Of a stretch of DNA of 64,000 nucleotides, positions 55,469 to 64,000 are shown piece after piece; position 1 is the first letter of the stretch, and each line of letters starts with the position of its first letter. Source of the DNA: Rhizobium esperanzae (GTDB taxonomy: Bacteria; Pseudomonadota; Alphaproteobacteria; Rhizobiales; Rhizobiaceae); contig NZ_JACIFY010000007.1 of the NCBI RefSeq assembly GCF_014197615.1, positions 1 through 64,000 of the forward strand, in the 5' to 3' direction. The notes under the pieces were generated by a model that saw only the letters and a list, made by a program, of their open reading frames with translations, was not told the origin of the DNA and ran no database searches. Made by a program: the position numbers and the translations under genes.

Positions 55469-57508
55469 ATGCCCGCAAGCATCTTTTCGCGCATCAGCAC
55501 TAAACTGGCCACGCTGTCCGGGATCGGCATTTTCCTGGTGACGGTCATGCTCCTTACCGTCTGGCAAGGCGGTGAGCATGTCTATGAACGCGCGAAATAT
55601 CAGGAGGGTCAACTGATCGTTTCGCGCGATCTGGTCGACGCCAAGGCTTCATGGCGCGGTATGCAGGTGGGCGTGCGCGATCTGCGTCTCGCCAAGTCCG
55701 CCGATGACATTGCCAAGGCCACCGACTACATCGCCGCTCGCCACCATTCGGTTATGAAATACCTTGACGATGCCATGGCCGGGCTGCGGATGCAGGTCAA
55801 TAAGGACCGGATCGTAAAGCTCAAGGCTTTGGGCGAGACCCTTTTTGCCGCCACCGGCGACATAGCCGAAATCGCCAAGGGAAAGATCGCCCTCAAGGCT
55901 GGCGACACCTCCCTCGATGCGAAGGAGAAAGAGGCCCAGACGAAACTGCAGGCGATCTCGGATGAAGCAGCCAAGCTGCTCGATGAAGGCGTGGATTCGG
56001 CGAAGACGATGGCGGTGAAGGCGGAGGACGAAGCGAGTGCTGCCGCCACGCTCGTCCTGTTCCTCAATCTCGGCATCGGCCTGTTGACCATCGTCACGCT
56101 GATCGCCGCTGCCATATTCGGCGCCCGGGTGATCGCAAAGCCGATCGGCCGCATTACCGACAGCATGAACGATCTCGCCCATGGCAATCATGACGTCAAT
56201 ATCCCCTTCGCCGACCGGAGCGACGAAATCGGTCAGATGGCCCGCGCTGTCGAGGTCTTCAAGCAGAATGGTATCAAGATCCGGGAACTGGACGCCGCTG
56301 GCGCAGACAAGCGGATCAAGGTCATCGAAATGCAGAAGAACGTCGACGCGGTCATCACCGCCGCGGGTGCCGGCGACTTCACGCGGCGGGCGGCCGCGGA
56401 ATACGGCTACGAGGACCTGAACAGTTTCGCCACGGGCGTCAACTCCCTCGTCGCGTCGGTCGATCGCAGCATCGCCGAGACCTGCCGCGTGATTGCGGCG
56501 CTTGCCAAGGGTGATTTGACCGAAGACATGAGAGGCGAGTTCCAGGGCGCCTTCGGGGAGCTCAAGCAGAATGTCGACGCGACCATGAGCAATCTGCGCT
56601 CCGTCCTCGGCGAGGTGCGGGCGGCTGTCGACATTATCAACGGCGGCGCCGGCGAGATGCGCATCTCCTCCGGAAATCTGTCGCAGCGCACCGAGCAGCA
56701 GGCGGCCTCGCTGGAGGAAACCTCTTCCGCCCTGGAGGAGATCACTGTCGCGGTGAAACACTCGACCGAGCGTGCCTCGGAAGCCAGCCATATGGTCGAC
56801 GAGGCGAAGAGAAGTACCGGGCAGTCGAGCGCTGTCGTCAGCGAGGCCGTTTCGGCCATGGGACGGATCGAGCAGGCGTCGGGCGAAATCAGCAAGATCA
56901 TCAGCGTCATCGACGAGATCGCCTTCCAGACCAATCTTCTGGCGCTCAATGCCGGCGTCGAGGCGGCACGGGCTGGCGAAGCCGGCAAGGGCTTTGCCGT
57001 CGTAGCTCAGGAGGTGCGCGAACTGGCGCAGCGTTCGGCCAATGCCGCCAAGGACATCAAGGTTCTGATCAACCGTTCCAGCGACGAGGTCCATTCCGGG
57101 GTGAAGCTGGTGACGGCGACGGGCGAAGCGCTCGGCAATATCCAGAACCATGTGGTCAAGATCGACGAGCATGTGCGCTCGATCGCAACGGCCGCCAGAG
57201 AACAGTCGACCGGCCTCTCCGAGGTCTCGACGGCCGTCAACCAGATGGATCAGGTGACGCAGCAGAATGCCGCGATGGTCGAGCAATCGACAGCCGCGAC
57301 CAACCGGCTGGCGGAGGAGGCGGCCAATCTTGCCCGCCTGATCGCCCGTTTCAAGCTAGATGCTGCCCAAATGGCGCCGCGCGCCGCCAGCCCCCAAAGC
57401 AAACCGGTCGCCTCGCCGGCACGCACGCTCGGTCAGAAGCTTGCCGGCGCCTTTGGCGGACGTGCCGCAACCGCGACGGCCGCAGCCACGTCATGGGAGG
57501 AGTTCTGA
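55469..57508 (+). CDS. Methyl-accepting chemotaxis protein with CheR tail
   Basis: This 679-residue receptor has a first membrane segment at about 9-29, a long helical periplasmic domain (about 30-190), a second membrane segment (about 198-222), HAMP repeats (about 222-420), and the signalling tip [20 protein letters not shown]. The protein ends SWEEF, which fits the CheR/CheB-tethering pentapeptide pattern xWxxF. I chose the ATG at 55469, with AGGAA 6 bases upstream; an ATG at 55433 adds 12 residues. The ligand is unknown. Its position downstream of the mannosidase hints at sensing of the same compounds, but this is weak. Confidence 0.88.
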   Translation: MPASIFSRISTKLATLSGIGIFLVTVMLLTVWQGGEHVYERAKYQEGQLIVSRDLVDAKASWRGMQVGVRDLRLAKSADDIAKATDYIAARHHSVMKYLDDAMAGLRMQVNKDRIVKLKALGETLFAATGDIAEIAKGKIALKAGDTSLDAKEKEAQTKLQAISDEAAKLLDEGVDSAKTMAVKAEDEASAAATLVLFLNLGIGLLTIVTLIAAAIFGARVIAKPIGRITDSMNDLAHGNHDVNIPFADRSDEIGQMARAVEVFKQNGIKIRELDAAGADKRIKVIEMQKNVDAVITAAGAGDFTRRAAAEYGYEDLNSFATGVNSLVASVDRSIAETCRVIAALAKGDLTEDMRGEFQGAFGELKQNVDATMSNLRSVLGEVRAAVDIINGGAGEMRISSGNLSQRTEQQAASLEETSSALEEITVAVKHSTERASEASHMVDEAKRSTGQSSAVVSEAVSAMGRIEQASGEISKIISVIDEIAFQTNLLALNAGVEAARAGEAGKGFAVVAQEVRELAQRSANAAKDIKVLINRSSDEVHSGVKLVTATGEALGNIQNHVVKIDEHVRSIATAAREQSTGLSEVSTAVNQMDQVTQQNAAMVEQSTAATNRLAEEAANLARLIARFKLDAAQMAPRAASPQSKPVASPARTLGQKLAGAFGGRAATATAAATSWEEF

Positions 57509-57862
57509 TGCCAGCACCTCACGGATCGCTGCGGTTCGTGACGCGGGAAAGCGGTGTTAAATTTGATCGATGAATGCCTGGCCCCTGAGGACAGGGGCTG
57601 CTTCATGAGGCATTTCCTGCGAGGGATGAACCGCTCCATCGATCGCAGGTCGCTTTGTCTGAAGCAGCCGGATACATCGACCTTGTCACTCGATGCCTTG
57701 CGTGAAGATGCGGCCAGCGATTGGTGCTGGTGCGCGGCCCGGCCGTATTCGTCAAGGCTGTCGAGGGTGTGTTGAGCCGGCAGCAGGATGACAGCAGCAA
57801 GGTCATCAAGGGCGGCCAGCTGGAAATCCTGACAACGAACAACGGCGCCTGAGGGGCGGCCA
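57509..57862 (+). other. Decayed coding region, unrecognised
   Basis: These 354 bases have several short open frames but no complete gene. One frame (from 57721 to the TGA at 57849) reads LVLVRGPAVFVKAVEGVLSR, then continues to QLEILTTNNGA, and ends 14 bases before the next ATG. It looks like the C-terminal remnant of a protein once co-transcribed with the coiled-coil gene at 57863. I do not recognise the family. Confidence 0.4.
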
Positions 57863-58300
57863 ATGAAGGCGCTGAGGTCTCTCAGGCAGTTGCTGGAAAT
57901 ACGCAATCTGCGGGCGGACAGTCTTTCCCGTGGCCTCTCCGAGGCGCGTGCGGATGCCGAACGGGCAAGCGAAGAGGAGGCGAGAGCCACCGCAGCACGC
58001 GACATCGCCGCGAACCGAGCCGCAGGCGACCCCATTATCGAAGAATTGTGCAAGGACGGGATTATTCTCGCGTCGCGGCTTCAGGACGCCGTCATGCGGC
58101 AATCCTTATTGCGTGGGCATGAGGCCGATGCCGGCGCGTTGCTGGAAAAGCGCAAACTCGCCCGGCTCGCCGCCCAAGAGCGAGCCGAGCGGGCTGCCGG
58201 CGAATTTACCGAGGCGCAAAAAGCGGTGTTGCGCATAGAAATTCACTTGAACAGACGGAAATGCTGGCGCGAGGCATCGAGGCCTGGCCGAATTTTATGA
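57863..58300 (+). CDS. YscO/FliJ-like coiled-coil protein, possibly relic
   Basis: This 145-residue protein is almost all charged helix (SLRQLLEIRNLRADSLSRGL, ARADAERASEEEARATAARD), a pattern like the YscO/HrpO or FliJ stalk proteins of type III secretion and flagellar export. No signal peptide or catalytic motif is present. GGGG lies 8 bases upstream of the ATG. The expected neighbours (ATPase, SctQ ring protein) are absent from the window, and the preceding 350 bases look decayed, so this is probably a remnant of a secretion locus. The family call is inference from composition and length. Confidence 0.45.
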   Translation: MKALRSLRQLLEIRNLRADSLSRGLSEARADAERASEEEARATAARDIAANRAAGDPIIEELCKDGIILASRLQDAVMRQSLLRGHEADAGALLEKRKLARLAAQERAERAAGEFTEAQKAVLRIEIHLNRRKCWREASRPGRIL

Positions 58301-58484
58301 TTTCCAAGTCGTGTTGCCATGCGATTTCGCGGCCGATAGTTCGACTCCCTTCAACCGCAACGATAGAGGAATTACGGGGTCGGCGGTTCGACTCAGTTCA
58401 ACTGCTGTGGCACTGTTATTGACGCAGAGTCGTTTGCGATATGCCCTTTGCGGTCATGAACTGGCGACAGTGGGCCATGCCCGA

Positions 58485-59372
58485 TCAGCCCTTGCCGAAT
58501 TTCCTGACAGCAAAATCGAGAAAACTCCTGAGTCTGGGCGTCATCTGACGATCGGGCGGATAGAGCATATGCAACTGACGATCTGGCGAACGGAAATTAG
58601 AAAGTAGCGGGACCAGCCGGCCGCCTTTGATATCTTCCCGCACCAACTCCTCCGGCTGGAGGATCAACCCCATTCCAGCCACCGCCGCCGCTCGTAGGGC
58701 CTCTCCGCTGTCGGTCGAAAAGCGCCCTTTGATCGCAATCTGCGTTGTTCCTTGGGGTCCGTCGAACAACCATTCTTTTCGCATGGACGTGTGAGAAAAC
58801 AACAGGCATTCGTGATCCCGCAGCTCTTCTGGCGTGCTTGGCGTTCCTGCAGTTCGCAGATAGTGGGGTGCCGCGCACAACACGAGGCGAAGAGGTCGAA
58901 GGCGCCTGGATTGAAGAGCGCTGTCTGCGAGGTCGCCTGTTCGAAACGCGACATCGAAGCCCTCCTCTACCAAGTCCACGGTTCTGTTGGTCAGGCTGAG
59001 ATCAAGGGTTACTTCCGGATGGTCTTTCGCATATTCAGGCAGCTCCGGCGCCAATGCGTGGCTTCCAAACGTAATCGGCGCGCTGATGCGCAGACGCCCT
59101 CGAGGTGTCGAGCGCGTCCGTGCAAGGAGAGTTTCTGCCTCCGCAAGCTCTTCCAGAATGTTCTTCGCCCGGTCGTAGAAAGCGCGACCGCTGTCCGTAA
59201 GGCTCTGCCTCCGCGTTGTTCGATTGAGAAGTTTGACGCCAAGGCTGGCCTCCAGCAGGCGCAATTGTTTCCCCGCGAGTTGCGGAGACAGGTTCAACTC
59301 GTTTGCAGCAAGCGAGATCGAGCCTTGCTCCACGGATTTCACAAACACGGTCATGCAAGCAAAGCGGTCCAT
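58485..59372 (-). CDS. LysR-family transcriptional regulator
   Basis: This 295-residue protein has a LysR helix-turn-helix (GSISLAANELNLSPQLAGKQ, then LNRTTRRQSLTDSGRAFY) and a C-terminal effector domain of the CrgA/PA0477-like group (RLRISAPITFGSHALAPELP, LRDHECLLFS). Its ligand is unknown. It is divergent from the secreted hydrolase gene at 59651, a likely target. The codon use of this gene and of the hydrolase is somewhat less GC-rich than the surroundings, which may indicate recent acquisition. The gap 58301-58484 holds no supported gene. Confidence 0.85.
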   Translation of the reverse strand: MDRFACMTVFVKSVEQGSISLAANELNLSPQLAGKQLRLLEASLGVKLLNRTTRRQSLTDSGRAFYDRAKNILEELAEAETLLARTRSTPRGRLRISAPITFGSHALAPELPEYAKDHPEVTLDLSLTNRTVDLVEEGFDVAFRTGDLADSALQSRRLRPLRLVLCAAPHYLRTAGTPSTPEELRDHECLLFSHTSMRKEWLFDGPQGTTQIAIKGRFSTDSGEALRAAAVAGMGLILQPEELVREDIKGGRLVPLLSNFRSPDRQLHMLYPPDRQMTPRLRSFLDFAVRKFGKG

Positions 59373-59650
59373 TTGAAACGTCTAGTTCCTAGTGTTGCAA
59401 CATTGTCGTTATTTATCCCTCTGAATTTCGAATGTAAATCTTCGGCGTCCTGAAGCCTGAGACGCTGCTCAAGGCCGAAACTCGTTCATATCGAACGACC
59501 TCGGGCGGAGTCGGAACACGGCTTACGGAAGAAAGGCAGTCGTCGTCGTGCAAGACCTCAATGGTGAGCGAGAGCTGCTGGGTAACAATTGTCTACGCAA
59601 GTCCTGAAGAACCACGGTTCCGTCGCTTGTGTTTCCAACCGGAGAATAAG

Positions 59651-60421
59651 ATGATGTCTTTTGTAAAGAACGCGGCCCTTGCTGCCGCGCTCGCCAGCGT
59701 GGCCGCGGGCGCGACGACAACCAACGCGGCCGGCAAAGAAACTCCGACCGTTGTTCTGGTCCATGGCGCATTCGCCGACGGCTCGGCATGGAGCAGAGTA
59801 ATCCCGCTTCTTCAGGCACAGGGGCTGAAGGTAATTTCGGTTCAGAACCCGTTGACATCGCTTGCCGCTGACATCGCCTCGACGAAACGGGTCCTTGATG
59901 CGCAGACCGGTCCAGTGGTTCTTGTAGGTCACTCTTACGGCGGCGTGGTGATTAGCGAAGCTGGTAACAACGAGCATGTTCGCGCCCTCGTTTACGTCGC
60001 CGCTTATGCTCCTGGCGAAGGTCAGTCGATCGCTGATTTGAACAAGGACTACCCAACCCCGCCCGGCTTTTCAGAACTCGTTGCCGACAAGGACGGCTTC
60101 CTGACTCTGACTCCAAATGGTGTTGCAAAGTTTCTTGCACAGGACGTTGCGCCAGAACAGGCCGGCGTGATGGCGGCAACGCAAAAACCGACCCGCGGAA
60201 AGAACTTCGAGGAGAAAATCGGAATCCCGGCCTGGAAAACCAAGCCATCCTGGTACATCGTCGCCGAGCATGATTTCATGCTTCAGCCCGATCTGCAAAA
60301 GGTGATGGCCAAAAATATTTCGGCTCACGTCGTGACGCTTTCCACGAGCCATTCGCCCCAGGTTTCTCAGCCGGCCGAGGTTGCCAAGGTGATCCTCGAA
60401 GCCGCTGCTCAGATAAACTGA
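59651..60421 (+). CDS. Secreted alpha/beta hydrolase
   Basis: This 256-residue protein has a signal peptide (residues 1-27, TNA cleavage region) and an alpha/beta hydrolase fold of the EstC/salicylate-esterase-like group. The oxyanion region is VLVHGAFADGSAWS, the nucleophile Ser is in GHSYGGVV, the acid Asp in VAEHDFML, and the His in STSHSPQVSQP. It should hydrolyse esters or amides outside the cytoplasm. I chose the ATG at 59651 because GGAGAATAAG lies just upstream; an open frame from 59561 is longer but lacks a signal peptide. It is divergent from the LysR gene. Confidence 0.85.
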   Translation: MMSFVKNAALAAALASVAAGATTTNAAGKETPTVVLVHGAFADGSAWSRVIPLLQAQGLKVISVQNPLTSLAADIASTKRVLDAQTGPVVLVGHSYGGVVISEAGNNEHVRALVYVAAYAPGEGQSIADLNKDYPTPPGFSELVADKDGFLTLTPNGVAKFLAQDVAPEQAGVMAATQKPTRGKNFEEKIGIPAWKTKPSWYIVAEHDFMLQPDLQKVMAKNISAHVVTLSTSHSPQVSQPAEVAKVILEAAAQIN

Positions 60422-60430
60422 TAGCGAGAC

Positions 60431-60466
60431 GAAGACGCAGGTAATCGAAGGACACCCTGCGTCTTC
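60431..60466 (+). terminator. Hairpin after the secreted hydrolase gene
   Basis: GAAGACGCAGG (60431-60441) and CCTGCGTCTTC (60456-60466) form an 11-base-pair perfect stem with a 14-base loop, 9 bases after the stop. No T run follows. Confidence 0.6.
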
Positions 60467-60509
60467 TCAAGGATACTATCACGGGAGGCACCTTCATAGG
60501 CAGCATCTG

Positions 60510-60665
60510 ATCACAAACATCGATCAGCGAAAAGCGCCGAACCCATTTCTCCGATATCCCGACGTTTTTGGCGATGTCGGGGCGAGGATACCTGAAGGCA
60601 TAGTATAGCGTGCCGTAGCCGACAATCTGCGTAGCGCCGAGGCCGATTAGCCCCAGATTGGAAGA
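60510..60665 (-). pseudogene. MFS transporter N-terminal remnant
   Basis: On the minus strand this stretch reads SSNLGLIGLGATQIVGYGTL and then YYAFRYPRPDIAKNVGISEK, the first membrane segment and following loop of a major facilitator protein of the group that begins GLGATQIxGYGTLYYAF. It lacks a start codon and ends within about 50 residues, so it is a broken fragment. A preceding in-frame piece ends FVKEDGERVLDGHGKRVA followed by a stop (about 60680-60765); I do not recognise it. Confidence 0.6.
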
Positions 60666-60769
60666 CGTCTCTCCATGTCCTCATGCGACCCGCTTGCCGT
60701 GGCCATCGAGCACGCGCTCGCCATCTTCCTTGACGAACTCCGAGGTGAATCTGTCTGCCGGGATGAGAG

Positions 60770-60930
60770 GTGATCGTGGTCGGAGGGCATGTGTTCCTCG
60801 GCCATAAGGCAAAAACGGCTTTGGCTGATCCGAACAGGATCAGCATCCTCAATCGCGGAGCTGGAGCTCTGATGGTCGGGGCAGGGTTCTTGTCGCTAGC
60901 CGTTAACGCCGTTGGGACGCCGGTCAAGCG
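60770..60930 (+). pseudogene. LysE/RhtB exporter C-terminal remnant
   Basis: On the plus strand the frame reads VVGGHVFLGHKAKTALADPN and then RISILNRGAGALMVGAGFLS, the last loop and membrane helix of a LysE/RhtB amino acid exporter. The upstream five helices are missing, and the frame runs on into the opposite strand of the cupin gene. It is a fragment in a 509-base region without intact genes (60422-60930). Confidence 0.55.
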
Positions 60931-61281
60931 TTACGCACGCTCTTCCAATATTGTCACGGGCCGGTCCCATTGGATGAGCACGACACAGCCGGTGTCGCTC
61001 CAGACCGAGTGCTCGGTACCGGGTGCGTTGACGATGTAGCTGCCGCGGCCGTAATCGCCGGCTTCATCCGATTGCACTCCATCGAGCACGAGAATGGTTT
61101 CCAGCCCCTCATGCCGATGGCGGGGAACGCCGGCGCCGGCTTCGTATTTCAGCAGCGCCACGCCGGGCTGATCACCCTCGAAGGGCCGGATCCAGTGGAT
61201 CGTCACCTGATCGCGGAAGGGGCCGAACTCGAGATCCCTCCAGCCGCCCGAGGTCAGCAATTCGCGGGTGGTTTCAGGCAT
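60931..61281 (-). CDS. ChrR-type cupin-domain protein
   Basis: This protein of about 116 residues is a single cupin related to the ChrR anti-sigma cupins (GVPRHRHEGLETILVLDGVQ, with ligand His residues in RHRHE and Glu in LETILV; YIVNAPGTEHSVWS as second motif). It probably binds a metal; the role is unknown. I chose the ATG at 61281, overlapping the upstream hydrolase stop by 8 bases, which implies coupled translation; an ATG at 61311 is also in frame. It is the last gene of the minus-strand operon. Confidence 0.75.
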   Translation of the reverse strand: MPETTRELLTSGGWRDLEFGPFRDQVTIHWIRPFEGDQPGVALLKYEAGAGVPRHRHEGLETILVLDGVQSDEAGDYGRGSYIVNAPGTEHSVWSDTGCVVLIQWDRPVTILEERA

Positions 61282-61942
61282 GGGCGATGCTTTCCAATAT
61301 GTCGTCGACATGGGCCGTCCAGCCGACGATCGCGCCTTGGGCGCGGATCATGGCGATTGCGGCGGCCTTGAATTCCGGAAAATAGCTTTCCGTCGCCTCC
61401 ACGGCGAGCAGGCATTCGTAGCCGCGGTCGTTCGCCTCGCGCATTGTCGTCTGCACGCAGACCTCCGTCGTCACGCCGGCAAAAACGAGCTGCTTGATGC
61501 CCTTTTGCTGCAGCACCTCGCCGAGCTCGGTTGCGTAAAAGGCGCCTTTGCCGGGCTTTTCAATTACGACTTCACCTTTGACCGGAGCAAGCTCCGGCAA
61601 GATCGCGGTGCCGGGCTCGCCCGAAATCAGGATCCGCCCCATCGGGCCTTCGTCGCCGATCCTGAGCGTCGGATCGCCGCGGTCGCGTTTCGCTGGTGGC
61701 AGATCCGAAAGATCGGGCTTGTGGCATTCCATCGTGTGGATGACCGGCAGCCCGGCGTAACGGAAGCCCTGGATCAGGCGTTTGACATCGGGCACGATGC
61801 TGGTGATGCGGCTGACATCATTGCCGAGGCTGGCGCCGAAGCCGCCGGGCTCGGCGAAGTCACGCTGCATGTCGATGACGATAAGCGCGAGCTGGTCAAG
61901 CTTCACCGGAAAGGCGAAGGGTTCTGCCTTGATCTCGGTCAT
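61274..61942 (-). CDS. Cysteine hydrolase, isochorismatase family
   Basis: This 222-residue protein belongs to the isochorismatase-like cysteine hydrolases. The triad is visible: Asp in LIVIDMQRDFAEPGG, Lys in VIEKPGKGAF and Cys in [17 protein letters not shown]. Its layout is close to the biuret hydrolase encoded two genes upstream, so it probably cleaves a related amide or ureide (for example triuret, allophanate-like or ureidoacrylate-type substrates); the exact one is open. Its start overlaps the ABC ATPase stop by one base (61942). Confidence 0.85.
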   Translation of the reverse strand: MTEIKAEPFAFPVKLDQLALIVIDMQRDFAEPGGFGASLGNDVSRITSIVPDVKRLIQGFRYAGLPVIHTMECHKPDLSDLPPAKRDRGDPTLRIGDEGPMGRILISGEPGTAILPELAPVKGEVVIEKPGKGAFYATELGEVLQQKGIKQLVFAGVTTEVCVQTTMREANDRGYECLLAVEATESYFPEFKAAAIAMIRAQGAIVGWTAHVDDILESIAHA

Positions 61943-63492
61943 CAGTGATGCCCCGCCATATGGGCGCCGATCACGCCGATGTCGGCAGATCGTGCCGGTG
62001 TCTCGTAGACCAGCTTGCCTTCGGAGATGACCATGATGCGGTCGGACATTTCGAGCAGCTCGTCGAGGTCCTCGGAAAGCAGCAAGACCGCGGTGCCGGA
62101 ATTGCGCGCCTTCATGATACGGGCGCGGATTTCGGCGACGGCCGAGAAATCGAGACCGAAGCAGGGGTTGGAAACGATCAGGAGGTCCACCTCGCCGGTG
62201 AGCTCGCGGGCGAGCACCGCACGCTGCACATTACCGCCCGAAAGTGCCGCGATCGGCGATGAGGAGGAAGCGGTCTTCACCTTGAAATCGGAAATCAGCG
62301 CCGTGGCGCGCTTCTTCATCTTGCCCTTGTTCAGCCAGATCGCGTTCTTGCCGCCCGTTTTCAGGTCGAAAGTGCGGAAAGCGAGGTTTTCGCTGACACT
62401 CATCCTCGGAGCGCAGGCATTCTGCAGCGGCTCCTCCGGGATGAAGCGGACATTGTTCTTGCGGGTCTCGCGACGTGTTGCGCTGTAAACCTCGCCTTTG
62501 ACGCTGACACGGCCGGTATTGGTCGGCCGCTGGCCGGCAAGGATTTCCGTCAGTTCCTTCTGGCCATTGCCCGATATGCCGGCGATGCCGACGATCTCGC
62601 CGGCGCGCACCATGAGATTGTCGATCTCGATGGTTTTGAGGCCGGAACGATCCGGCGCTTTGACCTGCGCCACTTCGAGGACCGGCCTTGCGGTTTCCGG
62701 GACGGGGACGCGGGTGTCGAGTTCGGCAAGTTTGACGTCCCCAATCATCATTGCCGCCATCTCGGCTGTGGAAACTTCGCCGACTTTTCCAGTGCCGACG
62801 AGCTTGCCGCGCCGCAGGATCGAGACGGCATCGGCAAATTTCGTCACCTCGTGGAACTTGTGGGAAATCATCAGCACGGTCAGCTCGCCGCGCTCCGTCA
62901 TCCCGCGCACGAGGCCGAGCATTTCATCGGCTTCTGCCGGCGTCAGCACCGAGGTCGGCTCGTCGAGGACCAGGAAGGAGCGGCCGAGATAGAGCTGTTT
63001 GACGATTTCGAGCTTCTGCTTCTCGCCGGCGGCAAGCTCGCTCACCGGCCGGTCGAGCGGGATCTTGAAGGGCATCCGCTCCATGAAGGCCGCAAGATCC
63101 TTTCGCTCCTTCGCCCAGTTGATGATGGCGGGGACTTCTGCCCGGCTGATGACGAGGTTTTCGGCACCTGTCAGCGAAGGAACCAGCGTAAAATGCTGAT
63201 AGACCATGCCCAGGCCGTAGGCCGCAGCGTCCCTGGGCGAGGCGATTGCCACTTCGCGACCGTCGACGGAGAGCGAGCCCGACGTCGCGTGATAGAAACC
63301 CATGATGCATTTGACGAGCGTCGACTTGCCGGCGCCGTTTTCGCCGAGCAAGGCATGGAAGCTGCCGGCAGGCACTTTGATCGAGACATGGTCGAGCGCG
63401 GTGAAGCTGCCGAAGCGCATCGTCATATCGATCGTATCGATGCCGACGGCCTTGCCGGCTTGCGGGAGTGGCGTGTCGCGGATCGTGCTCAT
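61942..63492 (-). CDS. Two-domain ABC ATPase, nucleoside/Bmp type
   Basis: This 516-residue protein has two fused ATPase domains, as in RbsA and in purine nucleoside importers with Bmp-type binding proteins. Domain 1 has Walker [14 protein letters not shown], signature [16 protein letters not shown] and Walker [12 protein letters not shown]. Domain 2 has a degenerate Walker A ([14 protein letters not shown]), signature [15 protein letters not shown] and [13 protein letters not shown]. The ATG at 63492 overlaps the upstream hydrolase stop (ATGA), ruling out the longer open frame. The permeases and binding protein are presumably upstream, beyond the window edge. It likely imports a nucleobase- or biuret-like compound. 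Confidence 0.88.
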   Translation of the reverse strand: MSTIRDTPLPQAGKAVGIDTIDMTMRFGSFTALDHVSIKVPAGSFHALLGENGAGKSTLVKCIMGFYHATSGSLSVDGREVAIASPRDAAAYGLGMVYQHFTLVPSLTGAENLVISRAEVPAIINWAKERKDLAAFMERMPFKIPLDRPVSELAAGEKQKLEIVKQLYLGRSFLVLDEPTSVLTPAEADEMLGLVRGMTERGELTVLMISHKFHEVTKFADAVSILRRGKLVGTGKVGEVSTAEMAAMMIGDVKLAELDTRVPVPETARPVLEVAQVKAPDRSGLKTIEIDNLMVRAGEIVGIAGISGNGQKELTEILAGQRPTNTGRVSVKGEVYSATRRETRKNNVRFIPEEPLQNACAPRMSVSENLAFRTFDLKTGGKNAIWLNKGKMKKRATALISDFKVKTASSSSPIAALSGGNVQRAVLARELTGEVDLLIVSNPCFGLDFSAVAEIRARIMKARNSGTAVLLLSEDLDELLEMSDRIMVISEGKLVYETPARSADIGVIGAHMAGHH

Positions 63493-64000
63493 GGCAGCTG
63501 GCTCACGAGGGTTTCGGAATTGGAGACGGAGCCGAAGACGCCGCCCTGCATCTTCACCATCTTGATGGCGGCGAGATGATTGCCGTAGTCGGTCGCGCCG
63601 CAGCAGTCCTCCAGCAGCAGGCATTCGAAGCCGCGGTCGTTGGCCTCACGCATGGTGGTGGAAACGCAGACGTCGGTGGTGATGCCGGTCAGGATGATGT
63701 TCTCGATACGCTTCTGATTGAGGATCAGCTCCAGGTCGGTGGCGCAGAAAGAACCCTTGCCGGGCTTGTCGATGATCGTCTCGCCTACGATCGGATAGAG
63801 TTCCGGAATGATGTCCCAGCCGGGTTCGCCGCGTGTGAGGATGCGCCCGCACGGGCCTGGATCGCCGATGCCTGCGCCGATGCGCTGTGAACGCCAGCGT
63901 TTGTTGGCCGGCAGGTCGGCGAGATCGGGTCGATGACCCTCGCGGGTATGGATGATGTGATAGCCCTTGGCGCGCATGGCGGCCAGCACGCGTTTGATCG
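63489..64000 (-). CDS. biuH: Biuret amidohydrolase, partial (5' end off window)
   Basis: The visible 170 C-terminal residues closely match, as I remember it, the biuret hydrolase BiuH of R. leguminosarum bv. viciae 3841: [38 protein letters not shown] and [13 protein letters not shown]. Catalytic Lys is in [10 protein letters not shown] and the nucleophile Cys in [17 protein letters not shown]; the catalytic Asp lies beyond the edge. It hydrolyses biuret to allophanate and ammonia in cyanuric acid breakdown. It overlaps the ABC ATPase start by 4 bases, so uptake and hydrolysis are coupled. Confidence 0.88.
   Translation of the reverse strand, partial: IKRVLAAMRAKGYHIIHTREGHRPDLADLPANKRWRSQRIGAGIGDPGPCGRILTRGEPGWDIIPELYPIVGETIIDKPGKGSFCATDLELILNQKRIENIILTGITTDVCVSTTMREANDRGFECLLLEDCCGATDYGNHLAAIKMVKMQGGVFGSVSNSETLVSQLP

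Noticed and set aside
55282..55503. 73-codon frame upstream of the second chemoreceptor
   Set aside because: No ribosome binding site and no recognisable product; it runs into the chemoreceptor start in another frame.
58311..58607. 98-codon frame after the coiled-coil gene
   Set aside because: It overlaps the 3' end of the LysR gene on the other strand and shows no motif or ribosome binding site.
60511..60927. 138-codon minus-strand frame in the transporter graveyard
   Set aside because: The transporter similarity is in a different frame; this one is Arg/Pro-rich and looks like a chance frame over broken sequence.

Overview
The window looks like part of a large plasmid of the Rhizobium etli / R. 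leguminosarum group. Evidence for this: a complete repABC replication-partition cassette with its counter-transcribed RNA; high GC coding sequence with frequent TTG and GTG starts; families of hairpin repeats typical of rhizobial intergenic DNA; many ABC uptake systems and ROK-family regulators; and a panC-panB pair next to katG-oxyR, a combination I recall from plasmid p42f of R. etli CFN42. I see no insertion sequence, transposase, tRNA, rRNA or CRISPR array.

Layout. 1-966 holds no gene, only hairpin repeats. 967-12165 carries small metabolic units: a BrkB/YihY membrane protein; a PLP enzyme of sulfur amino acid metabolism; a cupin plus NmrA-like pair; an acyl-CoA set (CoA ligase, thiolase, thioesterase, divergent MDR reductase); and two regulator-target pairs (HxlR with an NTF2-like secreted protein, TetR with an SDR). 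12235-18133 is a YnjBCD/spermidine-type ABC importer operon ending in a DUF1868 2H phosphoesterase, with a divergent ROK regulator. 18140-22591 encodes two histidine kinases and two response regulators. 22778-26804 holds a secreted NTF2-like protein and divergent katG/oxyR. 26843-33868 has an orphan TadG-like protein, panC-panB, a ProQ/FinO RNA chaperone, and a di-haem cytochrome c peroxidase followed closely by a chemoreceptor.

33929-38782 is the plasmid maintenance block: a divergent VapBC50-like toxin-antitoxin pair whose toxin is frameshifted, then repC, repB and repA on the minus strand. 39021-48175 is a carbohydrate import operon (binding protein, two permeases, ROK regulator, sugar isomerase, UgpC-type ATPase) with a divergent Gfo/Idh oxidoreductase and a second ROK regulator. 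48434-51726 has a small lipoprotein, an acetyltransferase and a large Orn/Lys/Arg decarboxylase. 52094-55120 is a GH38 alpha-mannosidase. Its promoter shares 27 of 30 bases with the promoter of the sugar import operon 6 kb away, so I propose both belong to one mannoside-utilisation regulon.

55469-60930 holds a second chemoreceptor with a CheR-type C-terminal pentapeptide, a decayed type III secretion-like coiled-coil gene, a LysR regulator, a secreted alpha/beta hydrolase and remnants of MFS and LysE transporters. 60931-64000 is a minus-strand operon (biuret hydrolase running off the window edge, a two-domain ABC ATPase of the nucleoside/Bmp type, a second cysteine hydrolase, a cupin), which suggests uptake and hydrolysis of biuret-like amides. 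The observations I would follow first are the shared mannosidase/transporter promoter, the frameshifted VapC50 beside repC, the thiolase lacking its second active-site cysteine, and the 2H phosphoesterase inside an import operon.
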